Below, piece after piece: positions 61,001 to 64,000 of a DNA stretch of 64,000 nucleotides. Each line of letters begins with the position of its first letter. Position 1 is the stretch's first letter. Both the position numbers and the translations under genes were made by a program. Source of the stretch: Achatina immaculata (lineage: Eukaryota > Mollusca > Gastropoda > Stylommatophora > Achatinidae); assembly GCA_009760885.1 (NCBI GenBank), contig CM019701.1, positions 16,187,975 through 16,251,974 of the forward strand, written 5' to 3'. The notes under the pieces were generated by a model. It saw nothing but the letters and a program-made list of their open reading frames with translations, searched no databases and had not been told where the DNA came from.

Positions 61001-63034
61001 GATGACATGTTGTCATACGTGGCATCATCTGCAGGTTTTGCAACATATGACAGTATTTTCATAAACTATTCACTCACTCATTCATTTCATTTATTCATTT
61101 TATGGGCAAGAGAAGAATAAGCAAACAAAGAAATAACTGAAGAACTCCATTTGAAGTGAGCATAAACGTTTTTTTAAGACAAACTATTTTGATAATATCA
61201 AGAATCATAGTATTTCAATGAAAACCATACTTGAGAGAAAGGTTGAGGAAGAGAAACAATACAGATAGGTGATGGGTGGACAACATCAAGAGATGGCCAT
61301 GTGCATCATGAAAGCAAATGACAGAACAAGCTGGAGACCCACTGCAGGCAAACTTTTCAGTAGAGATAGCACAGGATAATGATAATGAAATCAGCAGGTG
61401 AAATATGATGCACAGATAGAAAGTAGTCTAGTTACATGAGCTAACAACTGTATTCATGAACCAGTGCTCACAAGTTGGATAACACTTCTTCATTTTACTA
61501 CAAGCACAGAGGCTAAGTTGCAGCAGGATCAAAATTTAGACCAACCAAGGATTCTTAGTTCTAGTTTGTACAGGCAGAAAAGGCCAGATCTATACACAAG
61601 ATTTACACACTGAATACCAACTCAGTGCTATCTGTTGCAAAAGAGTACCTAGTTCACACAGTCCTAATTAGTGAAACATACAATTTAGTAGCCCTTGAAC
61701 AGAGTACTCCACCACAGTGTCTCCAACTCAATCTTGATGTGGGGTTTTGAGTGTCCCCATTTTAACCAGGTGGTGGAGTCTGAGTACTCCATGTCCCCAG
61801 CTCAACCTGGTAGTGGAGTCTGTGTACATGTCCCTACCTCAATCTGGTAGTGGAGTCTGTGTACAACATGTCCCCACCTCAACCTGGTAGTGGAGTCTGT
61901 GTACAACATGTCCCTACCTCAACCTGGTAGTGGAGTCTGTGTACAACATGTCTCTACCTCAATCTGGTAGTGGAGTCTGAGTACAACATGTCCCCACCTC
62001 AATCTGGTAGTGGAGTCTGAGTACAACATGTCCCCACCTCAACCTGGTAGTGGAGTCTGTGTACAAACATGTCCCTACCTCAATCTGGTAGTGGAGTCTG
62101 AGTATAACATGTCCCCACCTCAACCTGGTAGTGGAGTCTGTGTACAAACATGTCCCCACCTCAATCTGGTAGTGGTGTCTGAGTATAACATGTCCCTACC
62201 TCAACCTGGTAGTGGAGTCTGTGTACAACATGTCCCTACCTCAATCTGGTAGTGGAGTCTGAGTATAACATGTCGCTACCTCAATCTGGTAGTGGAGTCT
62301 GAGTACAACATATTCCTACCTCAACCTGGTGATTGGGTCTAAGTACCCCATGTCCCTACCTCAACCTGGATTGGGTCTAAGTACCCCATGTCCCTACCTC
62401 AACCTGGATTGGGTCTAAGTACCCCATGTCCCTACCTCAACCTGGTGATTGAGTCTAAGTACCCCATGTCCCTACCTCAACCTAGTGATTGGGTCTAAGT
62501 ACCCCATGTCTCTACCTCAACCTGGTAACGGGAGTTTGAGTGTCCAAATGACCACTCACAATTCTTCCAAATGTAGCACTGCTACAAGAATGGTCTCCCC
62601 ATGTGCATATGTCACAGAGTTTAGTACAGCTGAAGGGAACACACTAGCATAGAGCTGTATACGCGGATAAGAACGGCAACACAGATGAACATCAAAACAA
62701 AGACTGCCCAACCGTGGGAAGTGGAGACAACTTGTCTGCTGCTCTGCAAGAAGCCACTATACTTATTGGATAATGAATGTTTATTCTATCAGTGCCCGAG
62801 GACATGGATCGATGGATGTTGTGATAAACTTGCAAAAGGTTTTATTTAATCCGTCACTGGAACCTGCCAAAGAGAGAAGAGACAGTGCATGGAATCACTT
62901 TGCTCATGAAACCTGCTCACGCAGATGGCGCCCTGTGTCTGTTTATCGAGGAGAATCCACATTTCTTGCTTACAACACGTAGACTCACCTTTATCGGAAC
63001 CATAAAGTGCTTCGTTTGTTGGATTCTGAGCCAT
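24955..63034 (-). CDS. TPD52: TPD52-family (tumor protein D52-like) gene, seven coding exons, 223 aa
   Basis: Joining 63034-62989, 61028-60904, 60196-60048, 58267-58208, 50582-50481, 49769-49709 and 25083-24955 on the minus strand gives an open frame of 223 codons ending in TGA. Every intron is GT..AG and the phases agree (1,0,2,2,2,0). The protein has an acidic Ser/Thr-rich N terminus, a coiled coil at about residues 42-95 and the family-typical segments EIAMLRQVLGSK, YQKTSAA and KNSQTFKSFDEKV. It ends in an acidic Ser-rich tail. TPD52 proteins are small coiled-coil adaptors that form homo- and heteromers and act in vesicle trafficking and on lipid droplets; that is family knowledge. The start context is good (A at -3, G at +4); a second in-frame ATG is codon 23. 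I saw no AATAAA on the coding strand down to about 23500, so the 3' end is undefined. Paralogue assignment within the family is not possible here. Confidence 0.93.
25294..25720 (+). repeat. Left arm of a 9.4-kb inverted-repeat block
   Basis: Antiparallel copy of 34234-34667. Shared segments include CAGTGATAAAGTAAATGG, GATAGAAAGAGTGAGAAAAG, TTCAGCAAAAGCCTTTTTCA and GATACCTGTAGCC. A few small differences lie near 25320 and in the T/A run at about 25517. The arm holds a hammerhead-like stretch (minus strand TTGAAAAAGGC, loop TTTT, GCTGAAAC), as in the Penelope-LTR-like family. Confidence 0.88.
25814..27303. repeat. 43-bp minisatellite (second family), about 35 copies, left of LINE-E
   Basis: Unit has GATAGGGGAGCTAACAAAGT then TTACTAGGGGCTATAAGAGG. 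It shifts from AGCTAACAAAG to AGCTAGCAAAG to GGAGAAATAAAG variants from left to right. Unrelated in sequence to the 43-bp array at 10567. Confidence 0.95.
27278..31138 (-). CDS. LINE-E ORF2: AP-type endonuclease, reverse transcriptase, RNase H (1286 codons)
   Basis: One uninterrupted frame. The endonuclease spans about residues 67-283, with QWNAEG (N74), QETH (E107), GDFN (D199, N201) and SDH (D276, H277). The reverse transcriptase spans about 495-760, with KSPGPDG, AAWIDLKKAFDKV (D647), HGVPQGGVLSP and YADD (D737, D738). RNase H spans about 1030-1155, with YTDGSA (D1036), AEVRA (E1076), LTDARS (D1102), and PSHCGIPGNEKAD (H1139, D1149). A CxC...H...C-like cluster follows at about 1225-1241. 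All catalytic residues are present. The last eight or nine residues (SSLSILL and stop) are encoded by the satellite, so the native C terminus is lost. Such enzymes copy their own RNA into nicked chromosomal DNA; activity of this copy is not shown. Confidence 0.95.
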   Translation of the reverse strand: MSTSTVFKHGARPVKTNQAGAVPGPLPRKGPPNATGGPLSSSCGVRRHESRATGQKIQQKKTAKKQELKIMQWNAEGVTSVRDGYSKKVELENILFAEQVSICCIQETHLTKDAAFKIRGYQCFRSDRQDRRKGGVLTLVKNNISACQVGVYMEGAEYQMIHLKSSNTDFHLLNYYCPNDRPLALGTIPHKERLMVCGDFNSHSQSWGYDHIDKRGEEVESWQDDNGLLLINQPMDAPTFYLRAWHTKSTPDLAFHSPDLKWNITREVGKQLGGSDHRPVFLTIENELLNTSNPLPRWNYKKANWTMYRHRTGILVGQLSIEGKDINSIVKEFNACILQAARETIPRGARRDYKPYWSSELGKLHDDVEAARKQAENRPCQEHHNNYQHSKAKFQRAKLQARRESWREKTESLNFEKDGRKLWKLIKQLNDESTGRSTKITLIEDGKTLTGKQVADHFARMFAQDCNIDIHPEKERTVRIEPQKEEEQVRKVEVMDAPITRSELDLAVSKLKPRKSPGPDGVSNEMIKNLGMAAMGKLLDIFNMCWSTGKLPQIWKEASMVPLLKPGKNSDTASSYRPISLTSCLCKTMELIIDLRLKWYLESENLLVPQQAGFRQHYSTEDQVTYLSQEIEDAFQEKNLVLAAWIDLKKAFDKVWKKGLLWKLRNCNVNGRLYNWIKSYLHNRRARVVMDGHKSQKVLLRHGVPQGGVLSPTLFLVFINDLVKELPYGIKAALYADDLVMWCTDEYATVATQRLQRAADILTSWTNKWCVSINTEKSSTTLFTLSSKQKAGKIFVNEIPLRMDNQPTYLGVTLDSKLTWKQHINSAEAKARRKLAILRKLSGTTWGASERILKNVYQQSILPHLEYGSTSWCTASNTTLHNLDKVQNQSLRIITGAMRSTPIVEMQKIVGVQPLKERRDTKVMTMGEKFLSSVTHPLKERFNNLALGRLKRSSFIHQAKRMRKLIPDLPTVVTPLSSVPEHTPWKEADYTQITIQTEVKGVQNGEMQSSLVRSTATLSILDDKYPCDTWIRVYTDGSAHNAIKNGGAGAYIEYPNNTIDKISIPTGKYCNNFDAEVRAIIAAVEKLSDSRIDTCPVVILTDARSVLEALQCNKLPDLKDALSKIGLQHGVTLQWIPSHCGIPGNEKADHLAKEGTEMEQPDIPVTYNQKKSMIKTYRKPQTPPHDDYHMLNRKEEVTIFRLRTGHSRLRSHMYTKFKVGTTNLCTCAQVPQTMEHILQNCINYETLRNNYWPSETTKEDKLYGSIHELQKTVKFIQEISSLSILL
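27303..31740 (-). mobile_element. LINE-E, RNase H-bearing non-LTR retrotransposon inside the 43-bp satellite
   Basis: Satellite monomers lie directly on both sides. The 3' junction (minus sense) falls inside the last codons of the ORF, so there is no 3' UTR or tail. The 5' side keeps about 600 bp upstream of the ORF, which could be leader or an ORF1 remnant; a 102-codon frame at 31205-31513 shows no zinc knuckle. It lies in intron 6, in the same orientation as the TPD52-like gene. I place it in the I/Nimb-type group because of the RNase H domain. Confidence 0.9.
30125..31816. repeat. Tandem duplication unit 1 (1692 bp): LINE-E 5' part plus satellite
   Basis: Runs from within the LINE-E endonuclease-RT linker through the upstream region into two satellite monomers, including the private variant AGCTAGCAAGGTTTAC. 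Confidence 0.92.
31741..31823. repeat. 43-bp satellite, two monomers between the duplicated units
   Basis: AGGGGAGCTAGCAAAGTTTA and the variant AGCTAGCAAGGTTTAC, repeated identically at 33431-33513. Confidence 0.9.
31817..33506. repeat. Tandem duplication unit 2 (1690 bp)
   Basis: A direct copy of 30125-31816. It differs by two one-base deletions, in a T run near 31928 and a G run near 31943. AAGGATA is shared at 30125-30131, 31817-31823 and 33507-33513, seven bases of microhomology between LINE and satellite. Confidence 0.92.
31860..32828 (-). pseudogene. LINE-E ORF2 duplicate, N-terminal part with frameshift
   Basis: Same as the first ~297 residues of the intact ORF: the whole endonuclease domain up to LLNTSNPLP. 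The frame then shifts at the deleted G and ends 25 codons later. It has no RT or RNase H. It arose by the tandem duplication, so it is not an independent insertion. Confidence 0.9.
33428..34036. repeat. 43-bp satellite, about 14 copies right of LINE-E
   Basis: Same family as 25814-27303 and the same orientation, ending near 34030 in GGCTATAAAAGTAAAGAGAG. It shows the satellite was continuous before LINE-E entered. Confidence 0.93.
34037..34233. other. Spacer with short GGTGCAGCATGAAAGAGAAA duplication
   Basis: A ~38-bp segment with GTGCAGCATGAAAGAGAAAA occurs twice in tandem at about 34046-34120. Otherwise no recognised feature. Confidence 0.5.
34234..34667 (-). repeat. Right arm of the 9.4-kb inverted-repeat block
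   Basis: Inverted copy of 25294-25720. Both arms carry the same open stretch of about 50 codons (GKTGRKCTHEDKGENKVKAS then DWLRNEVKRRMVPYCKQHG). It is not recognised and could be a captured coding exon or part of a mobile element. Confidence 0.88.
34668..35304. other. No recognisable feature
   Basis: Intronic sequence; no gene or element recognised. Confidence 0.35.
35305..35376 (-). mobile_element. LINE-B 3' end, inverted, with (GA)n tail
   Basis: On the minus strand: GGAAGCCTGCTGTGCCTTGG, then GCACTTAAGG, then GA repeats. The same end as at 24797 and 41843. Extremely 5'-truncated. Confidence 0.75.
35395..35580. mobile_element. Possible SINE-like interspersed repeat
   Basis: Contains AGTCGCCTTTTATGATCATG, a pattern I associate with short interspersed repeats of molluscs and other invertebrates, followed by CCCAGGTCCCGGGTGCCAC. 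I could not find convincing A and B boxes. Confidence 0.35.
35775..36300. repeat. 30-bp tandem array, about 17 copies
   Basis: Unit contains AATAACAAATGTGGGATTTC then AGGTACAAT; edges strongly diverged. The 108-codon minus-strand frame inside is a by-product of the period. Confidence 0.88.
36573..36593. repeat. G homopolymer, about 21 bases
   Basis: Directly after a GT run. Homopolymer length is uncertain in any assembly. Confidence 0.8.
36700..37113. repeat. 47-bp tandem array, about 9 copies
   Basis: Unit contains TTAGATCAACTCAGAATACT and ATTATATGACAGCAATATTT, with T/C and T/C variants at two sites only. Confidence 0.95.
37114..37439. other. No recognisable feature
   Basis: Short spacer between the 47-bp array and LINE relics. 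Confidence 0.35.
37440..37805 (-). mobile_element. LINE-A 3' fragment, inverted
   Basis: The minus strand encodes MIRKRRWTYVGHEMRRNNQR, then KQAIKWNTTG, as in copy 1 at 2470-2560, and ends in GATGTTTAACGGCAC. No TA tail remains. Confidence 0.8.
37838..38440 (-). mobile_element. LINE-C C-terminal fragment, inverted
   Basis: The minus strand runs from FEYLGSLLTSNGDTMREIKS through the post-palm region to EAYKRAVREAKFR. It ends in a GACT-type tail (CAGTCAGTCAGTC on plus at 37832-37844). Several frameshifts. Confidence 0.8.
38480..40030 (+). mobile_element. LINE-A copy, longest but decayed
   Basis: Begins in the linker before the RT (ITPEMLKAINSDNMRQLQRT) and runs through EEQAGF, NFIDFKK, GVKQGCILSPLLF and FADDITLIS to the 3' end GATATAAGATATATAAG. 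Stops and frameshifts break the frame near 38930, 39030 and 39370. The segment 39037-39399 is the longest open part. Confidence 0.82.
40062..40712 (-). mobile_element. LINE-C RT fragment, inverted
   Basis: Minus-strand frames 40448-40702 (SCINYSKAFDCVQHQKLWEI, RT block with the first Asp mutated to Asn) and 40048-40305 (NLYLNVKKTKLM, then VESFEYLGSLLT). The palm YADD region between them is out of frame. Confidence 0.78.
40725..41405 (-). mobile_element. LINE-A RT fragment, inverted
   Basis: Within 40922-41405 the minus strand reads LVLNFVDFRKAFESIRTDSL, then GMSEWFQIETDVKQGCTLSS, then FADDITLIS. It continues to 40725 (YAYLGSYIDQDGDTRREV) after a frame break. It points towards the LINE-A copy at 38480-40030. 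Confidence 0.8.
41406..41612 (-). mobile_element. LINE-B RT fragment fused upstream of LINE-A
   Basis: Minus strand: LEDLDCADDICLLSSSHKDM, then GKTKLMKQNVNNRNVLRVDN, matching the LINE-B relic at 23985. The frame passes into LINE-A at EVNEF/SFTIRIIFEEH without a break. Confidence 0.72.
41613..41843 (+). mobile_element. LINE-B 3' end with (GA)n tail
   Basis: Frame 41521-41823 holds IPKIALRWTSQGNRSKSRPK, then LTWARAEKKAKDRHLWKTL. The end is GCCCCATGTGCCCTGGGCAC, then TTAAGGTTCAGAGAGAG. It stands tail-out, back to back with the inverted LINE-B piece. Confidence 0.8.
41844..42021. other. No recognisable feature
   Basis: Short spacer before the Tc1-like element. Confidence 0.3.
42022..43555 (-). 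mobile_element. Tc1-like DNA transposon copy 1, inactive
   Basis: Bounded by TA at 42020-42021 and 43556-43557. Left end CTGTTCAAACAAAGAAACGC; right end, inverted, CTGTTTAAAAAAAAAAAAGA. A transposase remnant lies on the minus strand: near 42250-42480 a decayed HLWDEL-type block (the third acidic residue of DD34E) and IGSMSRRC-like sequence. Further in is the GGGGVLVWGVI-like catalytic block. Many frameshifts. Confidence 0.82.
43556..44009. other. AT-rich spacer without recognised feature
   Basis: No gene or element recognised. Confidence 0.3.
44010..45133 (+). mobile_element. Mariner-like element, nearly full length, 5' end lost
   Basis: The right terminal repeat, GGCTGAGAACTTATCAATCA then CCCCTCA, ends before TA at about 45132. 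The left terminal repeat, present in the copies ending at 10566 and 58024, is missing. Homology to those copies begins near 44010. Confidence 0.82.
44030..45067 (+). pseudogene. Mariner (DD34D) transposase pseudogene
   Basis: Frames 44030-44272, 44300-44521 and 44798-45067 with stops between. N terminus: helix-turn-helix region (KKWAAQFKHGRESLEDDP). The catalytic triad is seen in MTIDEIWVHNFQP, then DNAPVH, then HPPYSPDLSPSDYYLF. The second and third Asp have 34 residues between them, the mariner spacing. Stops at about 44269, 44519, 44736 and 44767 and a deletion near 44125 make it inactive. Confidence 0.85.
45134..45427. other. No recognisable feature
   Basis: Intronic AT-rich sequence. 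Confidence 0.3.
45428..45665. repeat. ~39-bp tandem array, about 6 diverged copies
   Basis: Unit contains CTTACAAGATTTCACAAAAC and AAATTTGGAAACAATATT; only the first two copies are close. Confidence 0.82.
45666..46519. other. No recognisable feature
   Basis: Intronic AT-rich sequence with A runs near 46220 and 46470. Confidence 0.3.
46520..48017 (-). mobile_element. Tc1-like DNA transposon copy 2, inactive
   Basis: TA at 46518-46519 and 48018-48019. Ends CTGTTCAAAAAAAGAAATGC and, inverted, CTGTTCAAAAAAATAAACGC. The minus-strand transposase is in pieces. The block at 46898-47287 has HYAQNCMDEAPPHGGG, VGRSDLVQIEGHLNAQQYV and EILRPHVLP. The one at 46659-46844 has LREEWAAIQQQQIQLLIGSM. Closely related to copy 1 and in the same orientation. 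Confidence 0.87.
48018..49708. other. Intron 6, 5' part; no recognised element apart from a C run
   Basis: Contains a C homopolymer of about 21 bases at 48774-48794 and a 27-bp direct duplication (ACATTCTTTCTGTAAGTGAT) near 48682-48724. No gene recognised. Confidence 0.4.
49709..49769 (-). CDS. TPD52: TPD52-like exon 6
   Basis: 61 bases for the end of Lys161 and residues 162-181 (NSQTFKSFDEKVHTTYANVK), the most conserved C-terminal block of the family. The acceptor is TTATGTAG|, the donor GTGAAG|GTAAGA, phase 0. Intron 5 is 711 bp; the next intron is about 24.6 kb. Confidence 0.94.
50481..50582 (-). CDS. TPD52: TPD52-like exon 5 (102-nt symmetric exon)
   Basis: 102 bases, phase 2 on both sides, between CTTTCAG| and GATATTAA|GTAAAG. 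It completes Ala127 and encodes residues 128-160, including YQKTSAAVKIATEKTS and the segment SMGQAVARKMGDI. The donor overlaps an in-frame TAA, so retention of intron 5 would end the protein at residue 161. Confidence 0.93.
50583..50705. other. Intron 4, 3' end
   Basis: Acceptor-side intron sequence of exon 5; nothing else seen. Confidence 0.3.
50706..51215 (+). mobile_element. Solo copy of the Penelope-LTR-like family
   Basis: Starts GTATGAACTAGGAAAAAAGT. It contains the complement of the hammerhead-like core (minus strand TATGATTAATG, loop, CCAAAACGTC). It matches 5930-6440 in reverse over about 500 bp. Confidence 0.55.
51284..51707 (+). mobile_element. LINE-D copy 3, short, with 11-bp target-site duplication
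   Basis: Only the C-terminal part is present: [20 protein letters not shown] to the end GGCACCTGATGATG. AATGGTTCTCA stands at 51273-51283 and 51708-51718. Frame 51252-51608 is open up to MILDSQDG, then broken by one extra base. Confidence 0.87.
51719..52999. other. Intron 4; no recognised feature
   Basis: No gene, array or element recognised in about 1.3 kb. Confidence 0.35.
53000..53262. repeat. 26-bp tandem array, about 10 copies
   Basis: Unit contains ACATTCTTTGATATATCAAC then AGCATG. Confidence 0.93.
53563..53785. repeat. ~49-bp tandem array, about 4.5 copies
   Basis: Unit contains GTGACTTGTGACTTGTTTAT and ACAAGTGCCTGATGTTTTGT. Confidence 0.9.
53786..54459. other. Intron 4; no recognised feature
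   Basis: No gene or element recognised. Confidence 0.3.
54460..55138. mobile_element. piggyBac-like non-autonomous element (MITE) with TTAA target duplication
   Basis: TTAA stands at 54460-54463 and 55135-55138. The ends are CTCTTTCCGTGCCA on the left and, inverted, CTCTTTCCATGCCA on the right, 13 of 14 bases alike. TTAA plus this terminal pattern is typical of piggyBac. The 671-bp interior has a short plus-strand frame with an acidic stretch but no transposase domain. AGTAGATCTAGACAT recurs three times inside. Confidence 0.75.
55290..56490. repeat. 39-bp tandem array, about 30 copies
   Basis: Unit has AGTTGTTTGGATGATTATAA then AGTGCTTGAACTGCCAAGG. The right quarter (from about 56190) is a diverged subfamily with AGTTATTTGGAGGATTATAA. 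The period is a multiple of three, giving frames up to 221 codons with a 13-residue cycle on both strands. Confidence 0.95.
56491..57059. other. Intron 4; no recognised feature
   Basis: No gene or element recognised. Confidence 0.3.
57060..58026 (-). mobile_element. Mariner-like element, 3'-truncated
   Basis: The terminal repeat at the right ends in TGATTGATAAGTTCTCAGCC (minus) with TA at 58025. The transposase is in two frames. 57466-57765 has the helix-turn-helix region (TVKKWAAQFKHGRESLEDDP). 57367 downwards has FQPETKEQSK, VVLSAGKVMSSIFWDSEG and QQDNSPVH, where homology ends before the third Asp. Confidence 0.83.
58208..58267 (-). CDS. TPD52: TPD52-like exon 4 (60-nt symmetric exon)
   Basis: 60 bases, phase 2 on both sides, between TTTTCAG| and GAGGC|GTGAGT. 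It completes Ser107 and encodes residues 108-126 (YQKTNDTLHQLNEKISQTE). It resembles a variably spliced segment of vertebrate family members. Skipping it would keep the frame. Confidence 0.9.
58268..58789. other. Intron 3, 3' part; no recognised feature
   Basis: No gene or element recognised. Confidence 0.3.
58790..59255 (+). mobile_element. LINE-D relic, decayed
   Basis: Matches the C-terminal part of copies 2 and 3: CTACATTGAGCCTATTCTAC, TATGGAAGTGAATTATGGAC, GAGATGTGGTTTCTCAGAAT, and the end GAACCTGATGATGATAAG. Many indels; older than the other copies. Confidence 0.75.
59256..60047. other. Intron 3, 5' part; no recognised feature
   Basis: No gene or element recognised. Confidence 0.3.
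60048..60196 (-). CDS. TPD52: TPD52-like exon 3 (coiled-coil core)
   Basis: 149 bases for residues 58-106 plus two bases. The acceptor is CTGACCAG| and the donor GACTC|GTAAGT, phase 2. It encodes the strongest family match, VESEIAMLRQVLGSK followed by ELKRCLGITPFQEFKQDL, which is the main coiled coil. Read-through of the donor meets TAA at once, so retention of this intron would truncate the protein after residue 107. Confidence 0.95.
60197..60765. other. Intron 2; no recognised feature
   Basis: No gene or element recognised. Confidence 0.3.
60766..60899. repeat. 14-bp tandem array, about 9 copies, next to the exon 2 donor
   Basis: On the gene strand the unit is TGTCAGGTGTGACA or TGTGAGGTGTGACA. 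Five of the units carry CAG|GT or GAG|GT, that is, donor-like sequence. The array starts within about 25 bases of the real donor at 60904/60903. Confidence 0.93.
60904..61028 (-). CDS. TPD52: TPD52-like exon 2
   Basis: 125 bases for residues 16-57. It follows the acceptor CTGCAG| and ends GAGAAG|GTATGT in phase 0. It encodes an acidic Ser/Thr-rich stretch, then the start of the coiled coil (PEEHERRMVELKEELEK). Met23 could serve as an alternative start. A 14-bp minisatellite begins within a few bases of the donor. Confidence 0.92.
61029..61724. other. Intron 1, 3' part; no recognised feature
   Basis: No gene or element recognised. Confidence 0.3.
61725..62530. repeat. 40-bp tandem array, about 20 copies, in intron 1
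   Basis: Unit contains GTCCCTACCTCAACCTGGTA and GTGGAGTCTGTGTACAACAT. The distal part (from about 62320) uses a shorter GATTGGGTCTAAGTACCCCA variant. Confidence 0.93.
62531..62988. other. Intron 1, 5' part; no recognised feature
   Basis: No gene or element recognised. Confidence 0.3.
62989..63034 (-). CDS. TPD52: TPD52-like exon 1 (start codon)
   Basis: 46 coding bases for residues 1-15 plus one base. The ATG context is GAAAAATGG, and the donor reads AAAG|GTGAGT. It ends in phase 1 and joins exon 2 to make Asp16. The 5' UTR lies at higher coordinates; its limit is not visible. Confidence 0.88.
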
Positions 63035-63779
63035 TTTTCCGTGGGGAAACTTACTATGGATGAAAACTGCTCTGGGAACAGATGAGCAGACGTGACGACT
63101 TCTCTGTGTTCTACGTCATCAAGTCTTGCTGTGTTTACATCAGTCAAGTGTCTTTGAGTCATTGCACATTTAGTTTCGCATTATTATTATTATTATTTAT
63201 TATTATCATTAATCTTGTCTAATTATTATCATGAATCTTTTAGATGGTTTTGATCATCTTACTGGGATTTATTTTGAAAGTTATTCTGTATTTTGGATGC
63301 TGTTCTTCATATGTTTCACAGAAAGTAATCAACACAGTAGTGCAGCAGTAATATACTGCTCATACACGTTCACATTTTTGTAGACGTGTTCTCATTTTGG
63401 GCAAAAATGATGAGCGTTTACAAACAGTTTGAAAAAAGATTTTTTTTCACAGTTTGTTGATTCAAAACAACTCTGTACTTTAACCTCACAGTAACCGTCT
63501 CTAACCCCACAGGAAAGTAATGCAAAATAATGACATAAAGGCCCAGGACACACAAAAAAATGCAAAATAATAATCATCAAGTAAGATAAAATTCCCATTT
63601 CCATGCCATTAAGGCATATTGGTAAATACAGTGTTAAGCCCATATTTTCCATGACCTTCGGCACATGAAAATATGATGTGGTCAGTATCACGCCAGGCCG
63701 ATTTACCTTCCTAGATTTCTCTGGTACCCATTTTTAGAGGCTGAGTGAACCCTGCGTCCCATCAGGTGCCAGGGCAAAA
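63035..63779. other. 5' UTR and upstream region of the TPD52-like gene
   Basis: Upstream of the start codon. A TTA/ATT-rich run lies at 63180-63230. I see no TATA box placed convincingly and no other gene. Confidence 0.4.
63112..63118 (-). promoter_or_regulatory. CRE/ATF-like heptamer upstream of TPD52-like exon 1
   Basis: TGACGTA on the minus strand, about 80 bp 5' of the start codon. A second TGACG-type half site (CGTGACG on plus) lies at 63091-63097. The proximity to the first coding exon suggests a promoter. A seven-base match alone is weak evidence and the transcription start is unknown. Confidence 0.2.
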
Positions 63780-64000
63780 AGAAAATAATGCAAAATAATG
63801 ACATCAAGTGGCATGACAGAAAATAATGACATAAAGTGGCATGATAGGAAATAATGACATAAAGTGGCATGATAGGAAATAATGACATAAAGTGGCGTGA
63901 TAGGAAATAATGACATGAAGTGGTAGGACAAAAAAATAATTATATCAAGTGGCAGATCAAAAAAATGATGACACTAAGTGCCATGGCAAGAAAATCATGA
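63780..64000. repeat. 28-bp tandem array running to the window end
   Basis: Unit contains AATAATGACATAAAGTGGCA then TGATAGGA; about 8 copies, the last ones diverged. It may continue beyond the window. Confidence 0.88.

Noticed and set aside
60837..61064. 75-codon plus-strand frame
   Set aside because: Antisense of TPD52-like exon 2 and the 14-bp array.

Overview
The window is eukaryotic and animal: one spliced gene with long introns sits in a sequence otherwise made of non-LTR retrotransposons, mariner/Tc1-type DNA transposons and many minisatellites. The LINE and transposon mix, the lack of operon-like gene packing and the gene structure fit a lophotrochozoan, perhaps a gastropod mollusc. 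That placement is inference, not proof.

The only host gene I can support is a TPD52-family (tumor protein D52-like) gene on the minus strand. Seven coding exons run from 63034 down to 24955 and encode 223 residues, with clean GT..AG junctions and matching phases. About 38 kb of the window is therefore its introns. Intron 6 alone is about 24.6 kb (25084-49708) and holds most of the mobile DNA. Positions 1-24954 are downstream flank.

Region by region: 1-9.5 kb has a 44-bp array, fragments of LINE families A and D, a 13-bp and a 30-bp array, a foldback element and a 46-bp array. 10-15.4 kb has a mariner relic next to a 43-bp array and a 2009-bp perfect tandem duplication. 16-22.8 kb is mostly minisatellites (33, 38, 34/39 and 28 bp). 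24-25 kb has a LINE-B relic and the last TPD52 exon. 25.3-34.7 kb is a 9.4-kb block bounded by ~425-bp inverted repeats. It contains a second 43-bp satellite split by LINE-E, which has one uninterrupted 1286-codon EN-RT-RNase H frame, and a 1.69-kb tandem duplication of its 5' part. 37.4-41.8 kb is a graveyard of nested LINE fragments in both orientations. 42-48 kb has two Tc1-like elements and a mariner relic. 49.7-63 kb has exons 6 to 1 with a piggyBac-like MITE, a 39-bp array, further LINE-D and mariner relics, and 14-bp and 40-bp arrays.

Tandem repeats make up roughly a fifth of the window by my addition. Three long tandem duplications each have a breakpoint in a minisatellite; two show 6-7 bp of microhomology. 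The LINE families end in different simple-sequence tails: TA, GA, AATG or TCAG, and TGA. I saw no tRNA, rRNA, CRISPR array or prokaryote-type gene.
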